Assembly: GCA_015146655.1 (NCBI GenBank)
Contig: VKHL01000035.1
Coordinates: 68,423-132,422, forward strand
DNA length: 64,000 nt
Source: Ochromonas danica
Lineage: Eukaryota > Sar > Chrysophyceae > Chromulinales > Chromulinaceae
Reading direction: 5' to 3'
Shown here: in pieces, positions 11,132 through 22,581 of the stretch
Position numbering within the stretch: position 1 is the stretch's first letter
Layout: every line of letters starts with the position of its first letter
Position numbers and translations under genes: made by a program
The notes under the pieces: model-generated
What the model was told of the DNA's origin: nothing
The model's input: the letters and a program-made list of their open reading frames with translations, nothing else
The model's database searches: none

Positions 11132-11774
11132 CTAGTTCTGCATTTTTTCAGTTTTCTGAGTACGATGTGCTGCCACTTTCTGTTTGGCAAGCTGCAGAGC
11201 TTTCTCTTGGTTAGCAGCAGCAGGAGCCAAGATCTCAGTTCCTTTCTTAATCTCAGCTTGAATAACAGCACGTTGAGTTGCCTTATGAGCACGCATACGC
11301 ATCTTGAAGAATAACTCTTGTCTCTTTTGTTGAATTTCACTGACGCGCTTCATGGCCTTCAATGTCTGTTCCATCTTTTCACGATTGTATTTAATAGGAC
11401 GATTTCTACGCTTCTCAAACTCAAATGTAGAGTCCTATAATTAACAAAATCATCACCCAATTAAAATACGTGGTGGATAACGAAAAAAGAAAAGTGAAAA
11501 TAGAAAAAGAATACTAACCACAGTCATCTCTTTGCCAGCATTACGCCTGAAAGCCTTAGTCCACTTCGACTTCCTTGGATTTCTCTTTCGGATAAAGTTC
11601 TTGTGACATTTTGATCGACAGAAGCTGAAAACCTGGTCATGGACAAGGATAATCAGATTGACTCAAATAATACCAATTAAACACTCTCTTTACCTTCGAA
11701 TCATTTCTTACGAATGATATTCCATGTCCAGGATAGATAGGACTACTGCAGAAATAGCAAACTCCAATACGCAT
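11132..11774 (-). CDS. RLP24: Ribosome biogenesis protein RLP24 (L24e family)
   Basis: Pre-60S assembly factor that is later exchanged for ribosomal protein eL24 in the cytoplasm. Three exons (11774-11694, 11632-11519, 11434-11132) give 165 residues. The zinc ribbon reads [20 protein letters not shown], then [12 protein letters not shown], with the four Cys in place. [20 protein letters not shown] and [16 protein letters not shown] follow; this is diagnostic of RLP24 and separates it from eL24 itself. A basic helical tail closes the protein. Introns are 61 and 84 nt. It is head-to-head with the membrane protein at 11971, 196 bp apart. Confidence 0.93.
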
Positions 11775-11970
11775 GGCTATATAGATTGACCTCTTTCAAA
11801 GCCAGTGAATTTGATGGAAGAGGACGTTTTCTTCTTCCGAAAAACAGTTTTTAGCTTCTCTCCCCTTCCCCAAGCTTTCGCACGCATCACAATAATAGAT
11901 AACATTTGCTTATTATACTGTAGTCTAGCAAAAGGAAAATGAATAGTAGTAGTATTCGTATTAATTCAGG

Positions 11971-13938
11971 ATGAAGAAAATCAAACCTGTTTATGAAGAT
12001 ATAGCGTTTGATAGTTTGGATACATTAAGTGGTCCATCTAGTAATAGCTCAAATCGTCGAAAGAATGGTAAAATCATTCCCTTATCTGACGATACTGCCA
12101 TCACAGCTGGTAAGGTACGAAAGAAGCCTCAAGGTGGTCTTGCACCAGGGAAGGATCATGTTACATCCTATATTTCTAACAAGTCTTATCGTCACCAGAT
12201 ACTGATATGGAATCATATCAAAGACTTCACTTGTTCCATGAAGTCTCTTCGTCTAGGCGCACCTTTCGTTGTGTTAGCCATCATCTTCGGAGGCATCTTG
12301 GAGATGTACTCACTAAGTCAACGTTATAACTTTACTATCATCTTGGCATTATCAGCAGCAATGAAGTTTCCTAACTTCCCTTCCCAATCTGTCCGACCGC
12401 AGCTTTGCCTCTCAGTGGTCACTCTGTTATCCTTTGCAGCGGATGGTTACTTCCTAGCCACACATTACCTGGACAAACGTGCTCTCACTGTCCTGTTTTG
12501 TTTCTTTTTGACTTTTAAATTAATGGTCTTCTATGCCTTTTTACATAATATCTCCGCAGCTAGTCGAGTGAGACGTTTATTAGATCGTCGTTTACGTCTT
12601 TTTGGTCTACCTTGTCATCTTCCCAGACGAATCATGCGAGATATCCGCGGTCGACTATTAGCATTAGGATGGATACATCTTTTTCTCTTCATCGCGTATA
12701 TAGTACTATTGATTGTATTTTGGGTGATATTAGAGAGTTATCGTTTATCATTAGCTCCCACAGAGGAAAGTGCTTTTCTTATCTTCTTATCCATTAAAGT
12801 ACCAACAACCTTGCTTGTTTTATTAGGATTACTATATGATAGTGATTTAAGAATGTGTCTATGGTATTTTGGTTGTATGGTATGGTGTCAGAAAACTGTG
12901 CGAGATTATATTGAACACACAGTAAAGGAATTAGGAGGATATCCTCTAGCCTTCTCTTTCTTTCCTTTACGATTTCATATAGTCTGTATCATTAAAAGCA
13001 TAGATGTAGCTTGGGGTATGTATGGATGGTTGCTTATTGGATGGCATCTTGCAGGAAATAAGTCATTCGCTGCCTTGGATCAGCTCACACAAGGCCTACT
13101 CTCTGTCTTAATTTTCCTCCTTGTTCTTGGTGATATCTATTCTGTCATGCTCTTTGCAGGTGTACGGTGGTTATGGCGTAGGCAGAAAGCTTGGTTAATC
13201 CGACAAAAGTTGAAACGTCGTCAAGAGTCTGTGGAGGAGGAGAAAAGTGATGACAGTGAATTGGACGATTTCCATCTTCGTCCTGCTTTCCTCCAAGAAG
13301 GCGAAGGTGAGAGCAATGACCCAAGAGCTATATCATTGAATGGCTTTGACCAAACGATTGATAAGGAGGTGGAAAAAGAGGGGTTTGAAGGTAGATATGC
13401 TGAAACAGATCCTCTGCTTGGAGTTGAACATAAGGCTGATGATATCCTTGACGAGGTGGTAGTTAATATGATGACTGAGAAGGAGGATAAACTAGAAGTA
13501 GAGGAAGTGACGCGAAGTTCAGAAGTAGTACTCTCTGATCAAACCTTGCTGCAAATGAGAAAGAATGAAGAACAATCACTGTATCGAGAAGAACAACGAA
13601 GGAGGAGAGAAGAACATGAGGATACAGCTGCTCTTGGTTTCGATGTGCTTGATCCACCTCGACCACACAATCGTCATCAATCTCGTCCACGATATCGAAC
13701 TGATCGTAAGGGTCCAGCTCATGTATACTATCGTATTACTATGGACGAGGAAACTTCCAATCCACTTCGAGAGAGAAAAGACAGCAGGCAGAAAGGAGTT
13801 GAGACCAAACCAGATGCTCACAACAGTATTGACAGTGAGGATAGTGAAGAACTGCCTTTAGATGGGGATGGATCATTCACCTATAATTATCGTGATCGTC
13901 GAGGACGAAGCACTGCCCGTGTTACTAAGTTTGTTTGA
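11971..13938 (+). CDS. Multipass membrane protein, family not recognised
   Basis: Single exon of 655 residues. A polar N-terminus of about 90 residues is followed by roughly eight hydrophobic helices between residues 95 and 410 (for example GAPFVVLAIIFGGIL, LALGWIHLFLFIAYIVLLIV, SVLIFLLVLGDIYSVMLF). A long charged, Glu/Arg-rich tail of about 240 residues follows, probably cytosolic. Between helices lies a basic loop (RVRRLLDRRLRLFGLPCHLP). No signal peptide and no transporter motif that I know is visible. The GYNYR-less tail ends in acidic then Arg-rich sequence. It could be a lineage-specific channel-like or scaffold protein; I do not assign a function. Confidence 0.75.
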   Translation: MKKIKPVYEDIAFDSLDTLSGPSSNSSNRRKNGKIIPLSDDTAITAGKVRKKPQGGLAPGKDHVTSYISNKSYRHQILIWNHIKDFTCSMKSLRLGAPFVVLAIIFGGILEMYSLSQRYNFTIILALSAAMKFPNFPSQSVRPQLCLSVVTLLSFAADGYFLATHYLDKRALTVLFCFFLTFKLMVFYAFLHNISAASRVRRLLDRRLRLFGLPCHLPRRIMRDIRGRLLALGWIHLFLFIAYIVLLIVFWVILESYRLSLAPTEESAFLIFLSIKVPTTLLVLLGLLYDSDLRMCLWYFGCMVWCQKTVRDYIEHTVKELGGYPLAFSFFPLRFHIVCIIKSIDVAWGMYGWLLIGWHLAGNKSFAALDQLTQGLLSVLIFLLVLGDIYSVMLFAGVRWLWRRQKAWLIRQKLKRRQESVEEEKSDDSELDDFHLRPAFLQEGEGESNDPRAISLNGFDQTIDKEVEKEGFEGRYAETDPLLGVEHKADDILDEVVVNMMTEKEDKLEVEEVTRSSEVVLSDQTLLQMRKNEEQSLYREEQRRRREEHEDTAALGFDVLDPPRPHNRHQSRPRYRTDRKGPAHVYYRITMDEETSNPLRERKDSRQKGVETKPDAHNSIDSEDSEELPLDGDGSFTYNYRDRRGRSTARVTKFV

Positions 13939-14071
13939 AATGGTGGAACAACTATTTAAAGCCTGACAAAACAGCCAATTTCGTCTTATTTATATCGGTA
14001 CAACCATGAAAATAATGACGAAAATAGACCAAACTTCCTGTGACGTCGATGACACTGACATTGACAACAGC

Positions 14072-17010
14072 TTATTTCTTGGCAAAGGCGCCGAAGTAAG
14101 GATGCTGCTGGGAGTCGATAGGCTTGGCTTTCGCCTTTGATCCCTTCATAGATCCTGGACGATTCTTGCCTTGTGCACCTCCAAGCTTGGTCGTTGAGGA
14201 AGCAGTGGCACCGGGCAATGCTCCCACAATATGCTGTTTGTTCGACACTTTTTCATAGACTGAAGATGAAGGGGCCTATTTATGTACACAGACAATAAGT
14301 TAGCGATGGAGAGAATTTCACAACAAGATATGACAACAAAAGACTTACAACCATGGACATATTGTTAGGATAGCTGCTGGTGCTATTGTTCGAGTTGTTA
14401 CTATTCGACTTGGTGGGCTTAGCAGATGCACGATCAAAGCTATTGGACAAGCGACCACTGCCTCCTTTCTCCAAACTGCGCCATAAAGTCTGATTGGATT
14501 GACCAGATTGTACACTTGTCGAAGGAGCACTTGCGCGAAGACTATCTTGGTTGCTACCACCATTAGCAAGGGTATTCCCACTGTTGCTATTGTCCTCCAT
14601 CACTTGTTTATACTCATCTCTCAAATCAGAAGCCTCCTCATCGTTGACCCAGCCGATCTCTTGTACGAAAGCTAAAGTACCATCAGCGCTTGTATCAAGA
14701 GCAGAAGTATCTTTATCCTGTGCAAAGTATTGTTTGAAATCAAAAGATTCTTCTGTGGGATTAGAGCTAGAACCCGCGGTTCCATCTTCAGCTCCAGTAT
14801 TAGCTCCACTTTGGGTTTTCTTTGCTTTATTCTTCCTTTTCGTCTTGCTGGATAGCTTGTAAATCTCGTCAAACGATTGAGGGATTTCAGGTAGATCATT
14901 GCCATCATCTTCTTTAGAACGACTTGCCATTCCTTCCTCTTCAGCTTTATCACCTAATAGACTGTCCGCAATAGTCGTAGGTAAAGTCTTGTTTGGTACA
15001 CCAGAGAAGGCTGAATTAGAATCTACAGAGTCGCGAAGTAGATTAGAAAGTTTGGGATCAAAAAGTTTGGAGACATCTTCTAAACTTTTAACAAGACGCT
15101 GATGTTTTTCATCTGAAAACGGTCCTGATTGACTCTGATCGATACAAACAGTTTTCGGCATTTCGTCAGTCATCGATAAAAAAGCAATGATGCACATAGT
15201 ATATAACTCACCTTTATGGCCTCAAAGATGAGGGGAGTGAAAGAGCGTTGATGGTCGTAACGATTCATATCAGGAGTAACCCATCCGGCGGTGCGAAACA
15301 GGGCTTCTGTCTCTAGCACTGGAGAACCCATTGTGAGAGCCATATTCCTTTCATTCTGGTCATTGATAGTCGGGGCACGTTGAGCAAAGGTGAAAACAGT
15401 GTTGGCTTTTGTTATAGAAGGTGGTTGGAAAGAAAGCTTCGTTGTGGACTGCTTGGCAGAGGTTAGTTTGGAAGAAGTACTGCCACGGACAGCAGAAGCT
15501 CCGCCAACAATAACAGTTGACTCAATACTTAACGCTTGATTAATAACCAATACAACCTCTTCAATATGATCTCGCACATAAGCACTGAGAGGACTGGCCT
15601 TGTGTTGGAGATCATCCACAGTGCGTGGCAAATGAATAGCAATGCGAACCATCTCGGAGTTGCTCATCACATAAGCACTGCTTTCATCTTCTTTTCGTGC
15701 CGTTGCATCTCTCCAATCCCACAACTTTGCCAACACTGCCTCTTGCAACGATGAAAGTCCACCATCATTGCCTTCCACATCCATACCATCCTTGTTCTTA
15801 TTTGCCTGCTGGAAGAGATGAGGATGCTTCTTGACTAGATGACGATAGCCTAGTGCACGGAAGAAAGGCTTTTCATATCGCACTAAACATCTCTTACGCC
15901 CAGCTAGCATGACTTCCTCTACACCTGATACTCCAAACTTCTGAAATAACTTCTTTCGAAGACAATCATAGACATAAAGGAGATAGTGAGTATCCCACCG
16001 TGCATACTCAATCATTTCTTGAGGAAGAGGTCGACGTCTCCAATCAGAGAGTTGATGAGTCTTAGAGAGTTTCTTTTGGCAAAAGAAATGCACCAAGTGA
16101 CTGTAAGAAAGAGATTCCATCTCTAAGACCTTTGCTGCGTCATAGGTATCAAACAATGACAAGACATAGAGAGAGAAGTCCCTCTGAAGCCACATTAGAT
16201 CATGTGAACTACCATGGAAAACTTTTACAATAGTTTGATCAGAAAATAGTTTACCAAGTAAACTCATGGAAGATCGAACTGCAAAGACATCAATAACATA
16301 GTCAGCTTGACGAGATGAGATCTGCATTAAACATGTTAATCCCAGGAAAGAACGTAAAGAATGATGTTCTAAATCAATTGCTAACTCTTGACTACCTTGT
16401 AGCTCATCAAGCATCTGATTAAATGTGGTCTCTTGGTCGACATAGAGGAAAGGTCTGGCAGGATCTGGATAGACTAACTCCTCAGAGGAAGGATCTTGGA
16501 AGATATAAGATGGAAATTGCAATTGTTCTAAATCCTTCTCATAAGGATGAAGGTAATAACGATCTGGTGCGACAAGACCTCCATTACCATCAATACCTTC
16601 TCCTTCACCATTCTCAATGTCATCTTCTCCTAGCATGCGATTACCTCCATCATTCAGTGAGATGTAATAATCACTTGAGCTGTCTAGATAGTCTACAGGC
16701 CAAGATATCTCACGATAAGGTTGATTTGAAGGATATTTAATCGATAGTTTAGGTCGGAAAGGAGTGAGACGAAAATTATCAATCTCATGGAGAAAAGCAA
16801 GTTGAGGTTTGGGTAGATCTAATGTGTTCTCATAGATAATACGATCTTTATCTAAGAGAAAAGTATTTTTAGCAATTTCTGAGAAAGTTGGAGGTGTAAT
16901 ACCAGCAGCAAGAAAACGATCAGCACGATCTAAAAGTGCATCAACAGCATCCACCATAACATCATAGAAATAGGGATCTGCGACATCATCGGGTAGACTG
17001 ATAGTGTTAC

Positions 17011-17041
<31 letters not shown>

Positions 17042-17308
17042 GTTGGTGCTGCTGGTGTTGGTGTTAGTGTTAGTACTGTTATCATTGACTTGACAGAAAT
17101 TCAACAATTTCTCAATTAATTCATGATTTTGTTGTGACGTTATTTCTTTCTCTTTCTTGTAGGAAGGATGACTTAGGAAATAGTTATAATCCAATCCTTT
17201 TGCTACACTATTCGAAGTACGTGTTGAACTAGCTAAACTACTCATTAATTGACGTAGAAACTCATCATGAGATTCTGCATTAAGAAGAAGTCTATCTAAA
17301 CTTGCCAT
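14072..17308 (-). CDS. RRP6: RRP6/EXOSC10, exosome-associated 3'-5' exoribonuclease
   Basis: Nuclear exosome nuclease that trims rRNA, snoRNA and aberrant transcripts. Exons 17308-15212, 15134-14349 and 14275-14072 give 1028 residues, with introns of 77 and 73 nt. An N-terminal PMC2NT-like region contains a long Asn run (about residue 90). The DEDD-Y catalytic domain is intact: DLEHHSLRSFLGL with D312 and E314, then FHGSSHDLMWLQRDF, and YARWDTHYLLYVYD. The HRDC domain follows (LAKLWDWRDATARKEDES). The C-terminal third is low in complexity and ends with basic residues, as in RRP6 proteins that bind exosome and nucleus partners. The acceptor of intron 1 was chosen because it keeps frame. The ATG at 17308 was preferred to an upstream TTG. 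Confidence 0.92.
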
Positions 17309-17571
17309 CTCAATGAACCAAAGCAAAGTTAAGTGAGGATGGAATGTGATTTGATCGATTTGATTCTCACCAGTCAGCGAGAAAACTCACTCTTCCATTA
17401 CTGAAAAAGCATATATTAAGAGATATAACTACACCTGTCTTTGAATGGCAACGGTTGATGGGAATGGCAAAATGTCGAATTTGTTGAAACTCGGCTTTTT
17501 CAACGGACTGCGCATGATTTCAATTGACAGACAAAACGAATAGTTCAGCTTCAATCAAGCAAAACCCAATT

Positions 17572-20195
17572 ATGAAGGACTCTGCAGCAGTACGAGTACA
17601 AGGAGGAGAAGAAGAAGAAGCAGGAGCAGGAGGAGGAGGATCATCAACCTGTTCTAGTGATAGTAAAGGAAGAAATCGAGGAAGTAGAAAAGTATGGGAA
17701 ATTGCGCTGTTGGGTGTGGCCTTGGTAATAGGAAATCATGCTCAGTACTCAAGAGTTGGATTTTTTGGTGGTGTTATAGAGTTTTTCTTTGCAACATCTG
17801 TGTGCTGTTTAGCTTATTTTTGCCTCACAGTTTGTCTGGCAGAGATCACATCAGCACTACCCTTTGGAGGAGGTCTCTATGGTATGACCCGTGTGACATT
17901 AGGACCTTTCTTTGGGTTCATTGTCGCCTGCTGTGAAATGTTACAAAGCATTGTCTTCACGGGTTCACTACTCTTTCCCGCTGGTTTGAAAGCTGCGGCT
18001 GTGTTCGAATTGCCTGATTCCTTCATCCCCTTCTTCTGGATTGTAATGCTAGGCTTATGTCTCGTGGTTAACATAATGGGAGTGAAGTATTTCTGGAGGA
18101 CGAATACGATACTGGTATTGACTACTGTCGTTTTGTTCATAATCTATTATTCAGTGTGGATGCCTTGCATGAATTGCAAGAAATATGGAGGTGGAATTCT
18201 GGTCAATCGAGATACACCTGATAGTTGGATGGTTGAATTACCCCATGGCTCAGTAATGTTTGCTGGTTTGGAGCTGTTGCCCATGGCCTGTACAGATGCA
18301 CGGGAGGTAAGACATACTCAATACCATGTTTTCTCCCCACTAACCACGATTGTAATTGTGATGATATTTGTGTGGATGTTCAGCCAAGCAAGACTCTTCC
18401 TCGATCCTTTCTTTGGGCCTTTTCTTTCATTTCATTGAATGCCTTCCTGCTTATTTTCGCTGCAGGATGCAATGCTCCAGGCAGCTTCTTTGTTGGTATC
18501 TCTATTGATTCTCCTTTATACTATGGGTTTGTGAATGGATTGCACGTGTCTGAACGAGTTGGGAAAGCTATGCTAATTCCCATTTTGTTCACAACATCCT
18601 GTGCCTTCACCTATGTCTATGGCATTCAGCTTCGTTCGATGGCTGATAGTGGTTTATTACCAGGTGTGTTGCAATATTCGTATGGTCCGGATCGTATTCC
18701 ATATGTGGCATTGCTGTGTGGGGCAGGTTTAGTACTTATATATCTCTGTCTTAGTGGCTTCTGCTCTAGGGATCTGCTGAAATTACTTATTTTTCCTGGG
18801 CATCATGCTGCGAGACTGATCGAAATGCTGGTGTTGTTGAGTTTTCTACGCTTGCGTAGTCGTTTTTCCTCACTTCGCCGTTTCTATACACAACCATTTG
18901 GAGTGAGTGCAGCCTATGTTGGTCTGGTAATTATAGTATTTGTTTCATCTGATCTCTTGTGGTACGGATCAAACAACTCGTTCTACACAACATTGTTGAC
19001 ATTGGGCATATTTCTAATACTCTTAGTTTTGGCAACGATTTGGTATATGATAAGAGTGAAATCTCGTCAAAGATTCTCTGAACAAGAGCAAGAAATCATG
19101 TTTCAAGCCTATGTGATCAACGGTAAGAGTCATGCTAATTTCTAATCATAGTTATTGAGAAGTTCATGGTAGCTCACTGTTTGTATGTGAATAGCCAATA
19201 CTGCTACAAGACATCGTCGGCGAATGGCAAACCATTCACAGCAAGTGTCATCTGTTTCTCCGGGCTTGAAGGGAAAGAATGACAAGAAACAAGCCATCAA
19301 CAAAGGGATTTTGTCAAGACTGACCATTAACTGCTACAGCCCCGCGGTGAAAGAGCAATCTTCTGTTACATCTTCAACAATTAAAGCCACTACTATGATT
19401 GAACTGTCCATTCAAGAAGGCAATACCAGCCACGCCAGTGCAAAGAGCCGAAGTGAGTACTCAAACCAAGTTTTACATCGTGATCATTTCCATCGAATTG
19501 GCGAAGAGGATGAAACTTGTCCAGAGCAACAGGTTGGAAATGATAACGCAATGTCTACAATCTCCGCTGTTTCGGAGAAGAAGCCTCTCTTCAGTATATC
19601 TTCAGAGCTGATAGAGAATATTGTGAAGAAGCGTCCAGGATACAAACCTCATGAGAAGCGTGTGAGTCCCAGGTGTGCAATAGTTCCTGACAATGAAGTG
19701 GAGAATATGTTGAACAGCCAGTCTCGTCAAGGAAGTCGCAGTTCCTCTGAGTTGAGACAATCGACATTATTGGGGTTGAGACCCTCTGCAAGTAAGTCTC
19801 GCAGTATCGATGATGATAATAGAAGTGCATTGGTTGTTCCATTGTCTACGATACATGACGAAGAAGAGAATGAAGATAAGGCAGGAGTCTTGTATGGAGC
19901 TATGAAACTATTTCGAAGTTCATCGAAGCCTCATTTGAAATCTGTGAAATCGTCTTCCTTGAGGAAGAGTATTCAAGATCATCTATCTCAGTATCTTCCT
20001 TCCCCAGAGTTGCTTTTCCAAGACAAGTTATTTGAAGAGAAGGTTGAAGAGATGTTGTTCCTGAAGTCTCTTTCGTTGGGCAGTAGTCTGGATAGTAGTA
20101 GGAGTATGGATGAAGCAGTGGGTGTTGAGAGAGGAAAGCTACACGATGATTGCAACGAAGGAGACGACTTTCTTCCACTACTAGATTGTGCTTGA
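17572..20195 (+). CDS. APC-superfamily permease (ethanolamine/amino-acid type)
   Basis: Membrane transporter, likely for an amino acid or ethanolamine. Exons 17572-18306, 18384-19122 and 19195-20195 give 824 residues. A short acidic, Gly-rich N-terminus precedes about 12 hydrophobic segments. The first helix pair and the AEITSALPFGGGLYGMTR motif with LGPFFGFIVACCEMLQ resemble ethanolamine permeases of the APC family. REPSKTLPRSF, formed across intron 1, fits the usual conserved PKA/R-type loop. After the last helix (near residue 500) there is a Ser-rich cytosolic tail of more than 300 residues, unusual in length and a plausible regulatory or phosphorylation region. The ATG at 17572 is used; upstream in-frame sequence starts only at TTG. 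It is head-to-head with RRP6, 263 bp apart. Confidence 0.82.
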
Positions 20196-22261
20196 TGGAG
20201 CAATTCCTTCTTTTAAACACCACATCGTTTATTTTCTGATGATGGTTGGTATGTTTGGTATTTATTGTGCAATGAAATCACTGTTCGTTTTTCATGGCAG
20301 AGGCTTTTCTACAGTGTAATTATCTGTTAGTTTTTTTTCTTGTGTTTGTTGTGTAGTTTCTAGCTTTGTCTATCGGTGCTGTTTTCTGATTATCCCTGCA
20401 GTATTTGTCTTCAACTATATACTTGTCTTGAGATGATATGGACATGTCTTTGTGTTAATTATCCTTTCTTTAGGTAGTGTACCTTCCATAGATAGCTATT
20501 ATATTTGATGCTGATGCTGTGTGTTTGGCAAGTATTCGATGCTTTTTCTTCTTTCATTTAGTTCTCCAAAGCCGTTCTCTAGTCGATGAAAATTATTTCT
20601 CTTGATTATTCTTATCCATGTTTGGTTATTATTGCCTATCTGCTACAAAATTAAGTGAATAAACTCTGGCTTGAATGTTTTTCGAGATAGCTGTCAATCC
20701 TTAACAGTTCATGTATCATATTACCCACCTCTATAACAGGGTTGACTGGACCAGAATATCGAATAGGCCTTAAATATGAAGAAGAACCACTTTCTCCAAA
20801 GGAGCTAACTATCTCCTAAGTCAGCCGCAATCCAAACAGATTCAGGCCAGATTCTGGCCTCGTCTAGAATGACCCTGTTTGCCGTGACACGGTTTCTGGT
20901 CTCTCCCGCCTCTGGGGGTTCCTCCTTTTTGGGAGTCCCAAGGAAAAATCTCCAAAGAAGAAGTCACTTTTGAATGTAGTGATCATGGCGGAGAGAGATC
21001 TTGAAGCGCTGGCTTAAAGCGCTTTATTGGAGAGGGTATTGGACGTGGTTCCCGCCTCACCCGTTGCATTGCTGAGATGTATCACCTTGATTGAGATAGC
21101 ACACTCATTCCCCAGAGACATTGCCTTATTGCCAACGGCAGTGGAGATGGCTAATGCTACTGGGAGCAAGCAATACTCGGAAGGCATGAGGAGGGAGGCC
21201 ACGCCAGCACTGGCTGCCAAGGAGGAAAGTCATCATGACACCGTCGCTCGGGAGGATATGAAACGAATAAAGCGACCCCCGACACCTCCATTGACCGTAT
21301 GAAGCTCAATCACGCGATACATTGGTCAGAGATAGTGTCTTCTGAAGAAACTCTCGAGCGTTTTAGAGCAGAGAAGGTAACAAATGGCCACGCTACCAAA
21401 GCCCAGTAGAAGGAGTTGGCGAGCGCTTTGAAGATAGTGGAGATCCAAGCAAAGGCAGCTGCAAAGGCTGTAAGAGAAGCGAAGGTTGCCGCCAAACGAG
21501 ATGAAATCAATCACGCGAGGCTGTTGGCGCACAATGCCACGATGTAGATATGTGAATAGTGCAAACATATGTGATAGGAGCTTAGGGAGTGAAGTCGCGA
21601 AAATCGACAGTGTGATTTTTGAATATAATGTGTCTTAATGAGCCTCTAACCCAACCCAACACTTTTCATGACATTAATTAGACATTTGGAATGTTAATGG
21701 AGGTTGTTATCGTACCTGAACACGAGCTTGATCGATTCTTCCACACTTTGAGGGGTCAATGAGTTCACGACCATAACGATGCATCCAATCACAAAACTAC
21801 GCTCTAACAACCTAACTTATATAATTTAAGTTTAGATCTACCATGTTTTGAAGCAGACTCAGTCGAAAAGGGTGTTAATTGCTGCTCGTCTTTGGGTGGC
21901 TGGAAAGCACATGTTGAAATCGAGGAGGTAAGAAAGGTGCTTAGTATAGAATATATGCTGATACATTCTAAACTAAGTATCTTTCTGTCTTCCTTGATTC
22001 CAAGCAAGCGATAGATAGGCAGTAGATAAAAAGAAATACGTGTTTGATCAGGCAGGAGAAGTTTCTTCCTTTGCCCCGTTCTGTTCTTGGGGTAGGAATG
22101 ATTTCTGAGAAAATTTGTAATACTAAATGGAAATCTCTTGAAAATAGTCTAGACCAGACGAAAAGTGCCAGCCACCACTCTCTGGTTATAACGGCCTTCA
22201 GCAGACTCCGAAAACCGAAACCGAAAACACGCAACCGGCTTCTCCCGCCTTCCTTCCTGCT
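20196..22261. other. Gene-poor island, left half
   Basis: About 2 kb without a recognisable intact gene. The first 500 bp are T-rich and probably include the permease 3' UTR. From about 20720 the base composition becomes GC-richer than the flanks. This part contains the decayed frame described at 21020-21545. Between 21550 and 22261 I see no domain; a pyrimidine-rich stretch at 22230-22262 precedes the SleB-like frame. Confidence 0.5.
21020..21545 (+). pseudogene. Decayed open frame, possibly a transposase tail
   Basis: A frame without an ATG codes an Ala- and Glu-rich, helical protein remnant (ending KAAAKAVREAKVAAKRDEI) and is interrupted. Pro-rich sequence (KRPPTPPL) followed by a basic helix resembles the C-terminal tails of pogo-like DNA transposases. 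The resemblance is one of style and not a motif match, so the identity is weak. The GC content is above that of neighbouring spacers. Confidence 0.25.
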
Positions 22262-22581
22262 CCACCCACCGAGCGCGTATGAACCGCACGTATTGGGGTG
22301 GGAAAGAAATTCGCGACGTTTGTCTGAACCCTGATCAGTTTGAATGTTGGAAAAACCGTCCTGATTTTGAAATTGCTATAAGTGATCCTGGATCTTTCAA
22401 GAAGTGCAAAAAAATCGCAAAGGAGGTGATCAAAGCGCGTGAGGACGACGACCCGACTAAAGGATGTGACCACTACAACAATCCGGAGAAAGAAGGATAC
22501 CCGCCGTGGACGGAGAACTGCGATAGAATGGATAAAATTGGAGGACACCAATTCTACCGAACTAAAAAAGACCGTGTTTGA
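22262..22581 (+). CDS. SleB-type cell-wall hydrolase domain (C-terminal part)
   Basis: The frame from ATG 22279 codes 100 residues that match the second half of the Hydrolase_2 (SleB, spore cortex-lytic) domain: DVCLNPDQFECW, a helical stretch with KKIAKEVIKA, then DPTKGCDHYNN, GYPPWTENCD and the closing IGGHQFYR. This family cuts peptidoglycan in bacteria and phages and also occurs in some large DNA viruses. The first half of the domain, which carries the catalytic Glu, is not found in the sequence just upstream. A strong pyrimidine tract ending in CCGAG lies just before the frame and could be a splice acceptor, so an upstream exon is possible. GC is raised relative to neighbours. Transfer from a bacterium or a virus is inferred. 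Confidence 0.6.
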
